Positions 1-6,299 of a stretch of 19,106 nucleotides of DNA are shown piece by piece; within the stretch, counting starts at the first letter, position 1, and every line of letters begins with the position of its first letter. The notes under the pieces were generated by a model. It saw nothing but the letters and a program-made list of their open reading frames with translations, did no database searches and was not told where the DNA came from. This DNA is from an uncultured Porphyromonadaceae bacterium (lineage in GTDB: Bacteria; Bacteroidota; Bacteroidia; Bacteroidales; Muribaculaceae): NCBI GenBank assembly GCA_900546835.1, contig UREH01000024.1, forward strand, positions 1 to 19,106. The letters run 5' to 3'. The position numbers and the translations under genes were made by a program.

Positions 1-886
1 TCTGCTTGGCGAAGGTGGTGTTGATTTTATGACCGGGGCGGCAGGCTATGATGCGGCCTTTGAGAGGGCGTCCGATCAGGGCTACGTCGCCGATTACGTC
101 GAGAAGTTTATGACGGGCTGGTTCGTTGTCGAAAGCCAGAGGCCGGTTGTTGATATAGCCGAAATCGTTCACCTCCTTGTGGGGAACACCGATAAGGTCG
201 GCGATATGGTCGAGCTGCGACTGCGGAAGTTTCCGGTCGTAGATTACGATTGCATTGTCCAGATCGCCCCCCTTGATGAGGTTGGCGGCGAGCAGGGGTT
301 CTACCTCACGCACGAAAACGAAAGTGCGGCTTGCGGCTATTTCCTGACGGAAATCGGCTACGTTTTCCAGACGGGCGTATTGATTGTCAAGCACCGGAGA
401 ATCATACGATATCATTACGTCAACCGAGAAGTCGCTGTCGGGGAGAACGGTAAGGTGTGCGCCTGTAGCTTCGTCGCGGACTTCAATTTTGTGTTTTACC
501 ACATAAAAGTTTTTGTCGGCAGCCTGTTCGACAACGCCGACTTTCTCTATTTTTTCGGCGAATTCGATGGCGCTTCCGTCGAGAATAGGTACTTCGGGCG
601 CATTTAGTTTGATGAGACAGTTGTCGATTCCCGCGGCATAAAGAGCAGCGAGACAATGCTCGATGGTGGAAACGCGGGCATCGCCTTTGGCAATTACCGT
701 TCCCCGGCCTGTCTCCACTACGTTCTCAGCCAATGCATCGATTATGGGTTCACCCTCAAGGTCGATGCGCTGGAATTTGTAACCGTGGTTTTCAGGAGCG
801 GGATAAAATGTAGCTTCTATTTCTAAGCCGGTGTGAAGACCTTTCCCTTTTACGGAGAACTCGCCGGCGAGCGTAAGTTGCTTCAT
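1..886 (-). CDS. lpxC: UDP-3-O-acyl-GlcNAc deacetylase LpxC, 3' end cut by window edge
   Basis: Cytoplasmic zinc amidase for the committed step of lipid A synthesis, removing the N-acetyl group from UDP-3-O-acyl-GlcNAc. The frame is open from ATG at 886 to the window edge (295 codons seen). Family landmarks are visible: STIEH with zinc ligand His77, then RHKLLDVIGD with His259 and Asp263 as the other two ligands, then RPGH with His286 in the place of the catalytic histidine. E. coli LpxC is about 305 residues, so the deacetylase domain is nearly complete at the edge with no stop yet. In Bacteroidota this gene is usually fused to a C-terminal FabZ dehydratase, and the open frame agrees with that, but the fusion lies outside the window and is inferred. 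It starts 62 bp after lpxD on the same strand, so the two are probably co-transcribed. Confidence 0.95.
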   Translation of the reverse strand, partial: MKQLTLAGEFSVKGKGLHTGLEIEATFYPAPENHGYKFQRIDLEGEPIIDALAENVVETGRGTVIAKGDARVSTIEHCLAALYAAGIDNCLIKLNAPEVPILDGSAIEFAEKIEKVGVVEQAADKNFYVVKHKIEVRDEATGAHLTVLPDSDFSVDVMISYDSPVLDNQYARLENVADFRQEIAASRTFVFVREVEPLLAANLIKGGDLDNAIVIYDRKLPQSQLDHIADLIGVPHKEVNDFGYINNRPLAFDNEPARHKLLDVIGDVALIGRPLKGRIIACRPGHKINTTFAKQ

Positions 887-948
887 TGGTTGCAGAAATG
901 GATATATTATTTTTTTTAGTATTCGTTGCTGTAGGAAACGCTCATGCT

Positions 949-1995
949 TCAATTATTCTCGGCAAGCGTGCCGAGAGCCTTCAGCTCTTTTTCAAGTGTC
1001 TTGACGCGGTCGTAAAGGCTCTGTAGATTTTTTACGTACACCACTTGTTTGGCAAACTGCATGATGTCGACTACCGGCGAGCCCATCATGCGGCGCCCGT
1101 CGGGAATGCTGTTTGATACACCCGACTGGGCTCCTATCTGCACGTTGTCGCCCACGGTGATATGTCCGCTGAACCCGACCTGACCCCCGATCATGCAGTT
1201 GCTTCCGAGCTTTGTAGAGCCGGCGATGCCGCTTTGAGCGGCCATCACGGTGTTCTCCCCGATAGCGCAGTTATGGGCAACCTGAATCAGGTTGTCGAGT
1301 TTGGTGCCTTTGCCTATGCGTGTGCTTCCCATGGTGGCACGGTCTACCGTAGTGTTTGCGCCTATTTCCACGTCGTCGGCTATCACGACATTGCCCATCT
1401 GCGGGATTTTGTTGTAATGGCCGTCGACCGGAGCGAATCCGAAGCCGTCGGCACCTACAACGGCACCCGAATGGAGTATGCACCGGTCGCCGATTTTGCA
1501 GTTGTGATAAATCTTTACACCGGAATATAGTATCGAGCCATTTCCTACCGTAACGTTTTCACCCACATAGGCCTGAGGGTATATTTTTGCTCCCTTGCCG
1601 ATGTGCGCACCCTTCCCGATGTAGGCGAAGGCACCCACATATGCATCGTCGGGAATTTCCACACCTTCGGCGATAAAGCAGGGCTGCTCGATGCCTGTAG
1701 GGTTGGGTGTCATCATTTTAGCGGCCATTTCCATCAGCGAGGCCACAGTGGCGTAGGGATCGGCCACACGGATAAGCGTGCAATTCAGCGGTTTTTCGGC
1801 CACGAACGTATCGCTTACAAGTACCGCCGATGAACGGGTGTCGTAGATGTAGTGGGTGTATTTGGGATTTGCCAGAAAGGAGATGGCTCCCGGCTGCCCT
1901 TCTTCAATTTTGGCAAACGACGAAATAACTACATTGCCGTCGCCTTCGATGGTGCCGCCTGCGAGGGCGGCTATTTGCGCTGCTGTGAATTGCAT
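949..1995 (-). CDS. lpxD: UDP-3-O-(3-hydroxyacyl)glucosamine N-acyltransferase LpxD
   Basis: Third lipid A enzyme, transferring a 3-hydroxyacyl chain from ACP to the 2-amino group of UDP-3-O-acyl-glucosamine in the cytoplasm. The 348-residue product matches the usual length (E. coli 341). Residues 1-100 form the N-terminal uridine-binding domain. From about 105 to 300 there are repeated hexapeptides of the left-handed beta helix (such as [13 protein letters not shown]). The catalytic histidine is His241 in QVAHN, equivalent to E. coli His239. The last 40 residues form a charged helix as in the family. ATG at 1995 is the first start that gives the conserved N terminus. LpxC acts just before LpxD in the pathway and lies 62 bp downstream. 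No good promoter match was found in the spacer upstream. Confidence 0.96.
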   Translation of the reverse strand: MQFTAAQIAALAGGTIEGDGNVVISSFAKIEEGQPGAISFLANPKYTHYIYDTRSSAVLVSDTFVAEKPLNCTLIRVADPYATVASLMEMAAKMMTPNPTGIEQPCFIAEGVEIPDDAYVGAFAYIGKGAHIGKGAKIYPQAYVGENVTVGNGSILYSGVKIYHNCKIGDRCILHSGAVVGADGFGFAPVDGHYNKIPQMGNVVIADDVEIGANTTVDRATMGSTRIGKGTKLDNLIQVAHNCAIGENTVMAAQSGIAGSTKLGSNCMIGGQVGFSGHITVGDNVQIGAQSGVSNSIPDGRRMMGSPVVDIMQFAKQVVYVKNLQSLYDRVKTLEKELKALGTLAENN

Positions 1996-2313
1996 TCAGG
2001 TAGTGATATAAATGGCAACATTTCCCCCTCGATGTCATCCTGAGCGCCGGTGGCGCTTTGGGGTGGACAAACAATGGCGGAGCGTCGCATTTCATTGTTG
2101 ACTGGCAGTGAGCACGTAATTATTTGCTTTGCAATCAATTGACTTAAATGTCCAATTGCACGTGTCTTCCTGCTAAATATCACGCAAATTTCGCAAAAAA
2201 AAATGATATTTCTGCTAAATAGCATCCATTTTTTGCTTCAATAGCTCAAATAGGTGGATATGGCGAGTGGAAACTGCAAAAACAGTAGATTGCTCATATG
2301 GGGCTGGTATGAA
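1996..2313. other. Gene-free spacer upstream of lpxD with small repeats
   Basis: About 320 bp with no credible gene. It must hold the lpxD promoter, because the terminator at 2314-2351 isolates it from rplT, but I found no full TTTG/TAnnTTTG match. Visible structures are: a GTCATCCTGAGCG core at 2034-2046 running into a 6-bp stem AGCGCC/GGCGCT (2043-2057); an inverted repeat AACAATG (2070-2076) / CATTGTT (2093-2099); a direct repeat CTGCTAAATA at 2170-2179 and 2212-2221; and, across that repeat, an 8-bp inverted repeat AAATATCA (2175-2182) / TGATATTT (2204-2211). GTCATCCTGAGC-type sequences are common intergenic repeats in Bacteroidota; whether this copy belongs to such a family is inferred. 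Confidence 0.6.
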
Positions 2314-2351
2314 ACAAGGCGATGCAACGTCGAAACGTTGCATCGCCTTGT
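2314..2351 (-). terminator. Rho-independent terminator of the infC-rpmI-rplT operon
   Basis: A perfect 17-bp inverted repeat (arms 2314-2330 and 2335-2351) around a 4-nt loop. Read on the minus strand the loop is TTCG, a UUCG tetraloop that gives very stable RNA hairpins. The arm is followed by a short T-rich stretch (TTGTTTC). It lies 27 bp beyond the rplT stop, the expected place for the end of the operon. Confidence 0.88.
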
Positions 2352-2378
2352 AGATACGTTGGTTGACTGTGGGGCTTA

Positions 2379-2729
2379 TCAGGCGTTTTTCACCTTATCG
2401 ACTACAGCCTTGAAAGCGGCGGGGTTGTTGAGGGCGAGGTCGGCGAGAACTTTGCGGTTGATCTCGATACCGGCTTTGTGGATAAGGCCCATCAGCTTGG
2501 AGTAGGAGAGGTCTTCCATGCGTGCGGCTGCGTTGATACGCTGAATCCAGAGAGCACGGAAGTTACGTTTTTTATCTTTACGGTCGCGGTAGGCGTAGGT
2601 GAGACCTTTTTCCCAGGTGTTCTTGGCTACGGTCCATACGTTGCGGCGGCAGCCGAAATAACCGCGGGTGAGTTTCAGGATTTTCTTACGACGAGCACGC
2701 GAAGCTACGTGGTTTACTGATCTTGGCAT
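2379..2729 (-). CDS. rplT: 50S ribosomal protein L20
   Basis: Large-subunit protein that binds 23S rRNA and is needed early in 50S assembly. The 116-residue product starts [16 protein letters not shown] and is rich in Arg and Lys through residue 60, matching the long basic N-terminal extension of L20. The globular C-terminal half contains [20 protein letters not shown], a conserved L20 block. The length is typical (117-120). It is last in thrS-infC-rpmI-rplT, 130 bp after rpmI, and is followed by a strong terminator. In E. coli and Bacillus, L20 represses this operon by binding mRNA structures that imitate its rRNA site. The structured spacer just upstream is a candidate for similar control, but that is inferred. 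Confidence 0.97.
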   Translation of the reverse strand: MPRSVNHVASRARRKKILKLTRGYFGCRRNVWTVAKNTWEKGLTYAYRDRKDKKRNFRALWIQRINAAARMEDLSYSKLMGLIHKAGIEINRKVLADLALNNPAAFKAVVDKVKNA

Positions 2730-2859
2730 TTTTGTTCGATTTTTTGATTGTGAGCGGCCTCGAAATCGGCGGGGCTCTTTATGCTACACATTCGGTTAAT
2801 GAAATAAATGAACTGGAGAGTGAAGTTGGCTGGAATTTTTTGAAGCCGACTCCGGGCGA
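2730..2859 (-). other. Structured rpmI-rplT spacer, possible L20 leader
   Basis: A 130-nt gene-free gap inside an otherwise compact ribosomal-protein operon. On the transcribed minus strand there are two hairpins. One lies 8 nt after the rpmI stop (2824-2851): eight-base arms with seven pairs and one mismatch around a 12-nt loop. The other lies about 22 nt before the rplT start (2752-2777): GAGC/GCTC outer pairs and GCC/GGC inner pairs. Neither has a following T-tract, so they do not look like terminators. A role in L20 autoregulation is inferred from the known behaviour of the operon in other bacteria, not shown here. Confidence 0.4.
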
Positions 2860-3057
2860 TTAGCGCATTCCCAGAAGGGTCTTTACATTACCTGCATCCA
2901 CGCGATTGACGGTTCCGAAGTGGGTGAGGTTGCGTTTCTGCTTCTTCGTCTTTTTGGTAAGGATGTGGCTCTTGAAAGCGTGCTTTCTTTTAAGCTTGCC
3001 GGTACCGGTGAGAGCGAAGCGCTTCTTGGCGGCTGAGTTTGTTTTGATCTTTGGCAT
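2860..3057 (-). CDS. rpmI: 50S ribosomal protein L35
   Basis: Small, very basic large-subunit protein of 65 residues, the standard length for L35. It begins [20 protein letters not shown], the characteristic family opening, and carries a Lys-rich middle ([19 protein letters not shown]) as expected for rRNA contact. It sits between infC and rplT, the conserved order in most bacteria, 104 bp after infC. The upstream DNA is A/T-rich and has no clear Shine-Dalgarno, usual for this phylum. Confidence 0.97.
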   Translation of the reverse strand: MPKIKTNSAAKKRFALTGTGKLKRKHAFKSHILTKKTKKQKRNLTHFGTVNRVDAGNVKTLLGMR

Positions 3058-3161
3058 TTTTATAACTGTTAATTGGTTTATGAATTATTGCCGCAGCCAT
3101 AGAGGGCGACAGATAATTTCGAATTGGTTGGATTGACGATGTACGGACCTGGTCGGTTCGC

Positions 3162-3914
3162 TCAGGCTTTCTTTTTGGGCGAGATCATGATAATCATGCG
3201 CTTGCCTTCGAGCACAGGCATCTGCTCTACTTTTCCATACTCCTCGAGGTCGTTGGCAAAACGTAGAAGAAGGACTTCTCCCTGCTCCTTAAATAGGATT
3301 GAGCGGCCTTTGAAGAACACGTATGCCTTGACTTTTGAACCTTCCTGAAGGAAGCTCTGGGCATGCTTCAGTTTGAAGTTGTAGTCGTGGTCGTCGGTCT
3401 GAGGACCGAAACGAATCTCCTTAACGACAACCTTGGTGGCTTTGGCTTTCTGCTCTTTCAGGCGCTTTTTCTGCTGATAGAGGAATTTGGAATAATCAAG
3501 TATTTTGCAGACCGGAGGCTGGGCGGTGGGAGATATCTCGATAAGATCAAGCTCCATATCGTCGGCGATTTTCTGAGCCTGCTGAATAGGATAGATGCCG
3601 TTTTCCACGTTGTCGCCCACGAGTCGCACTTCCTTGGCGCGGATGCGCTCGTTGACGGCATATGGTTCCTCTTTGCGGGGCATGCGCGGACCCATGGGCG
3701 GACGCGGAGATGCGGGGCGCGGACTCGAAAATCCACCGGGGCGAGGTCCGGAGAAGCCGCCGGGACGGGGACCGGAAAATCCGCCGGGACGGGGACTGGA
3801 GCCTGCGGGGCGACTTCCCGTCTGTCCGGTAGGGCGAGGTGCCGAACCTGTCGGCCGGGAGCCTGGCTGGTGCATGGGGCGCGGTGCGCCGGAGTGTTGA
3901 GGTTTTTTGTCCAT
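3162..3914 (-). CDS. infC: Translation initiation factor IF-3 with long low-complexity N terminus
   Basis: IF-3 binds the 30S subunit, keeps it apart from 50S and checks start-codon and initiator-tRNA pairing. The conserved protein occupies about residues 84-250: [18 protein letters not shown] opens the N-domain, [18 protein letters not shown] leads into the linker, and the C-domain ends [12 protein letters not shown]. The first 83 or so residues are unusual: rich in Pro, Arg, Gly and Ser, with three perfect 8-residue-spaced copies of PRPGGFS at 41-63. The ATG at 3914 has an in-frame TAA 12 nt upstream, so it is the earliest possible start. ATGs at 3695 (codon 74) and 3683 (codon 78) could give a normal-sized IF-3. 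Coding looks continuous, so I favour the long form. It is first in infC-rpmI-rplT and lies 180 bp after thrS. Confidence 0.95.
   Translation of the reverse strand: MDKKPQHSGAPRPMHQPGSRPTGSAPRPTGQTGSRPAGSSPRPGGFSGPRPGGFSGPRPGGFSSPRPASPRPPMGPRMPRKEEPYAVNERIRAKEVRLVGDNVENGIYPIQQAQKIADDMELDLIEISPTAQPPVCKILDYSKFLYQQKKRLKEQKAKATKVVVKEIRFGPQTDDHDYNFKLKHAQSFLQEGSKVKAYVFFKGRSILFKEQGEVLLLRFANDLEEYGKVEQMPVLEGKRMIIMISPKKKA
3723..3794 (-). repeat. Three tandem 24-bp units inside infC
   Basis: Three adjacent 24-bp units encode [16 protein letters not shown] and PRPGGFSS (IF-3 residues 41-64). The protein units are nearly identical, but the DNA units differ at some third positions. That suggests the peptide rather than just the DNA is conserved, or that the duplication is not recent. 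Proline/arginine/glycine repeats continue less regularly on both sides. Confidence 0.85.
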
Positions 3915-4094
3915 TAAAAAATGTTAAATGTGAGATATGGTGGGCGAAACCGTGGCTGAAAGGTCGGAATATGCCCGCTTAACTCTTCGGGTCACCGCAC
4001 GGCGGCTATAGTCGTTCATCATATCGCTTTGATTTTGCAATTTGCTCGCTGTCAGCGACATGGTGCGATATTTTCCGCCTGCAGAGGCGAAAAA
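3915..4094 (-). other. thrS-infC spacer with 10-bp hairpin abutting the thrS stop
   Basis: No gene is seen in these 180 bp. Directly after the thrS stop, positions 4071-4094 form a hairpin on the transcribed strand: ten pairs (one T-G wobble) around a 4-nt loop, with a core of CGCCT/AGGCG extended by T/A pairs. No T-tract follows it, so it is not a standard terminator. It may mark an RNA processing point or protect the thrS 3' end while infC continues on the same transcript. No full TAnnTTTG promoter match was found before infC. Confidence 0.45.
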
Positions 4095-6026
4095 TCATTT
4101 GAGATCTTTCACCTGCTGCGCGATTTCCTCGGCAAAGGTAGTAATTTTCATCGTACCTTTATCACCTTCGCCTTGTTTTCTTACGGATACTTCGCCGTTT
4201 TCGGCTTCTTTTTCGCCGACAATTAACATGTAGGGGATGCGGCGCATCTCGTTGTCGCGGATCTTGCGTCCAATCTTCTCATTGCGGTCGTCGACGGTAA
4301 CACGGACGTCGGCATTGGTGAGCTGGCGAGCCACCTCGTAGGCGTAGTCATTGAATTTCTCCGAGATGGGGAGAATGATGGCCTGATCGGGTGCGAGCCA
4401 CAGGGGGAACTTGCCGGCGGTGTGCTCGAGGAGCACGGCCACGAAACGCTCAAGTGAGCCGAACGGCGCACGGTGAATCATTACGGGGCGATGCTTCTGG
4501 TTGTCGGCGCCGGTGTATTCGAGCTGGAAGCGTTCGGGCAGATTGTAGTCGACCTGGATCGTTCCGAGCTGCCAGCGGCGTCCGAGCGCATCCTTCACCA
4601 TGAAGTCGAGTTTCGGGCCGTAGAACGCGGCCTCGCCGAGTTCCTTGCGAGCCTTGAGGCCTTTTTCTTCGCACGCTTCGATAATTGCGGTTTCGGCGAG
4701 ATGCCAGTTTTCGTCGCTTCCTATATATTTCTGTTTGTTTTTGGGGTCGCGGAGCGAAATCTGAGCTTCGTAGTTTTCAAAGTTGAGAGCCTTGAAAATG
4801 TAGAAAATAATGTCCATCACTTTCAGGAACTCGTCTTTAATCTGGTCGGGAGCGCAGAAGATGTGTGCGTCGTCCTGGGTGAAGCCGCGCACACGTGTGA
4901 GGCCGTGCAACTCGCCCGTCTGCTCGTAGCGGTAGACCGTTCCGAATTCGGCGAGTCGGAGCGGAAGTTCGCGATAGGAGCGCGGGAAGGATTTGAAAAT
5001 CTCGCAGTGGTGAGGGCAGTTCATGGGTTTGAGCATGTACTCCTCACCTTCCTGCGGCGTATGGATGGGCTGGAAGGAATCCTTGCCATATTTTGCATAG
5101 TGGCCGGAGGTGACGTAGAGCATCTTGTTGCCGATGTGGGGGGTAATCACCTGCTGGTAGCCGTATTTCTTCTGAATCTTGCGCAGGAACTGCTCGAGGC
5201 GGTCGCGCAGCGCAGCGCCTTTGGGGAGCCAGAGCGGCAGGCCGGCGCCGACATTGGTCGAGAAGGTAAAGAGTTCCATCTCCTTGCCGAGTTTGCGGTG
5301 GTCGCGTTTCTTGGCTTCCTCGAGCAGGGTTAGATACTCGTCGAGCATCTTCTTTTTAGGGAAGGTGACGCCGTAGACTCGCACAAGCTGGTTGCGCTTG
5401 TCGTCGCCGCGCCAGAAGGCGCCTGCAAGGTTCATGATCTTGGCGGCTTTGATGACGCCTGTGGAGGGGAGGTGCGGCCCGCGGCAGAGGTCGGTGAAGC
5501 TGCCTTGGGTGTATGTGGTGATGTGACCGTCCTCCAGTTCTTCGATAAGTTCACACTTGTATGTCTCGCCGCGTTCGCCGAACATTCTGAGCGCGTCTGC
5601 TTTCGAGATGTCGGCGCGGACGATGCTCTCGTTGCGTTTGGCGAGTTCGAGCATCTTGGCTTCGATGGCGGGGAAATCTGCCGCCGTGATAGAGTTGCCG
5701 TTGGGGTCGATATCGTAGTAGAATCCGGTCTCCACCGCGGGGCCGATGCCGAATTTCACGCCGGGGAAAAGCTCCTGAAGAGCTTCGGCGAGAAGGTGGG
5801 CGGAGCTATGCCAGAAGGCATGTTTACCTTCGGGGTCGTCCCATTTGAAGAGTCGGAGGGTGGCGTCGGATTCGATGGGACGGGTGAGGTCCCATTCCTG
5901 GTCGTTGACGGATGCTGCAAGAACGTCGCGTGCCAACTGGGGCGAGAGCGACTGAGCGATTTCGAGGGGGGTAACGCCCTGCTCGAACTGTTTCACCGAA
6001 TTGTCGGGAAAAGTAATGTTGATCAT
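4095..6026 (-). CDS. thrS: Threonyl-tRNA synthetase
   Basis: Class II synthetase that charges tRNA-Thr and edits mischarged Ser-tRNA. The 643-residue product is full length (E. coli 642). The order is TGS domain (1-61), editing domain with HSSAH (His73, His77) and CRGPH (Cys181, His185), then the catalytic core. The zinc ligands that recognise threonine are visible: Cys337 in MNCPHHC, His388 in DDAH, His518 in MIHRAPFGS. Motif 2 is around [17 protein letters not shown] and motif 3 at GSLERFV. The anticodon-binding domain fills about 545-643. The gene has its own promoter and a leader of about 110 nt and is divergent from uvrA. infC follows 180 bp downstream on the same strand, so read-through into infC is likely. 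Confidence 0.98.
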   Translation of the reverse strand: MINITFPDNSVKQFEQGVTPLEIAQSLSPQLARDVLAASVNDQEWDLTRPIESDATLRLFKWDDPEGKHAFWHSSAHLLAEALQELFPGVKFGIGPAVETGFYYDIDPNGNSITAADFPAIEAKMLELAKRNESIVRADISKADALRMFGERGETYKCELIEELEDGHITTYTQGSFTDLCRGPHLPSTGVIKAAKIMNLAGAFWRGDDKRNQLVRVYGVTFPKKKMLDEYLTLLEEAKKRDHRKLGKEMELFTFSTNVGAGLPLWLPKGAALRDRLEQFLRKIQKKYGYQQVITPHIGNKMLYVTSGHYAKYGKDSFQPIHTPQEGEEYMLKPMNCPHHCEIFKSFPRSYRELPLRLAEFGTVYRYEQTGELHGLTRVRGFTQDDAHIFCAPDQIKDEFLKVMDIIFYIFKALNFENYEAQISLRDPKNKQKYIGSDENWHLAETAIIEACEEKGLKARKELGEAAFYGPKLDFMVKDALGRRWQLGTIQVDYNLPERFQLEYTGADNQKHRPVMIHRAPFGSLERFVAVLLEHTAGKFPLWLAPDQAIILPISEKFNDYAYEVARQLTNADVRVTVDDRNEKIGRKIRDNEMRRIPYMLIVGEKEAENGEVSVRKQGEGDKGTMKITTFAEEIAQQVKDLK

Positions 6027-6137
6027 TTTGGAATTTGTTTTTCAATAAATTGCTACGAACAAGTGTGGCAATCAAACAATCGTTTTGCGGGCGCGTTCCG
6101 CAGGCGGTTTTAAGGCCTGTTGCGGCGAGTCCATAAT
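6027..6137 (-). promoter_or_regulatory. thrS 5' leader with two possible hairpins
   Basis: If transcription starts about 7 nt beyond the -7 box, thrS has a leader near 110 nt. It can fold into a start-proximal hairpin at 6048-6073 (six-base arms GATTGC/GCAATT, 14-nt loop containing TTCGTA) and an upstream one at 6098-6125 (CCG/CGG and CAGG/CCTG pairs with a bulge). In E. coli, ThrRS represses its own mRNA by binding a leader hairpin that imitates the tRNA-Thr anticodon arm with CGU in the loop. The CGU exposed here is suggestive only: a three-base string occurs easily by chance. Confidence 0.35.
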
Positions 6138-6143
6138 CAGGTG

Positions 6144-6174
6144 CAAAGATACGGATATTTTTCGTTAAAAGCAA
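6144..6174 (-). promoter_or_regulatory. thrS promoter, Bacteroidota type
   Basis: On the minus strand a perfect -7 box TATCTTTG occupies 6151-6144. A partial -33 element (TTGC, 6174-6171) lies 19 nt upstream. The -7 match is exact to TAnnTTTG; the -33 match is weak. Confidence 0.7.
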
Positions 6175-6219
6175 CAGGATGCCGCTAACGTAATTTAAAG
6201 AATACGGAGCCGGCAATGC

Positions 6220-6250
6220 TTTGCGGGCTGAGAAAGATTTTGTATCTTTG
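6220..6250 (+). promoter_or_regulatory. uvrA promoter, Bacteroidota type
   Basis: A complete match: TTTG at 6220-6223, a 19-nt spacer, then TATCTTTG at 6243-6250. Transcription should begin near 6257. The longest uvrA reading frame opens with an ATG at 6216, upstream of this promoter, so that ATG cannot be the start on this transcript. Confidence 0.88.
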
Positions 6251-6284
6251 CAGGTTCAAAACCCCGCCTTTCAGGCAGATAAAC

Positions 6285-6290
6285 AGGAGA
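6285..6290 (+). promoter_or_regulatory. Shine-Dalgarno that sets the uvrA start
   Basis: AGGAGA ends 9 nt before the GTG at 6300. Clear Shine-Dalgarno sites are uncommon in this window, and together with the promoter this picks GTG 6300 over the upstream ATG. Confidence 0.7.
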
Positions 6291-6299
6291 ATTATTTCG

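Noticed and set aside
1971..2225. 84-codon minus-strand frame upstream of lpxD
   Set aside because: Low-complexity content covering repeats and overlapping lpxD in another frame; no similarity recognised.
2254..2505. 83-codon plus-strand frame crossing the rplT terminator
   Set aside because: It runs through a perfect hairpin terminator and antisense into rplT; no domain or promoter.
3723..3794. 24-bp tandem units as a CRISPR-like array
   Set aside because: There are no spacers between the units, and they code in frame for the IF-3 extension.
4473..5333. 286-codon open frame on the plus strand inside thrS
   Set aside because: Antisense shadow of thrS, whose synthetase motifs are unmistakable. 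The product has no recognisable domain, and no promoter was seen.
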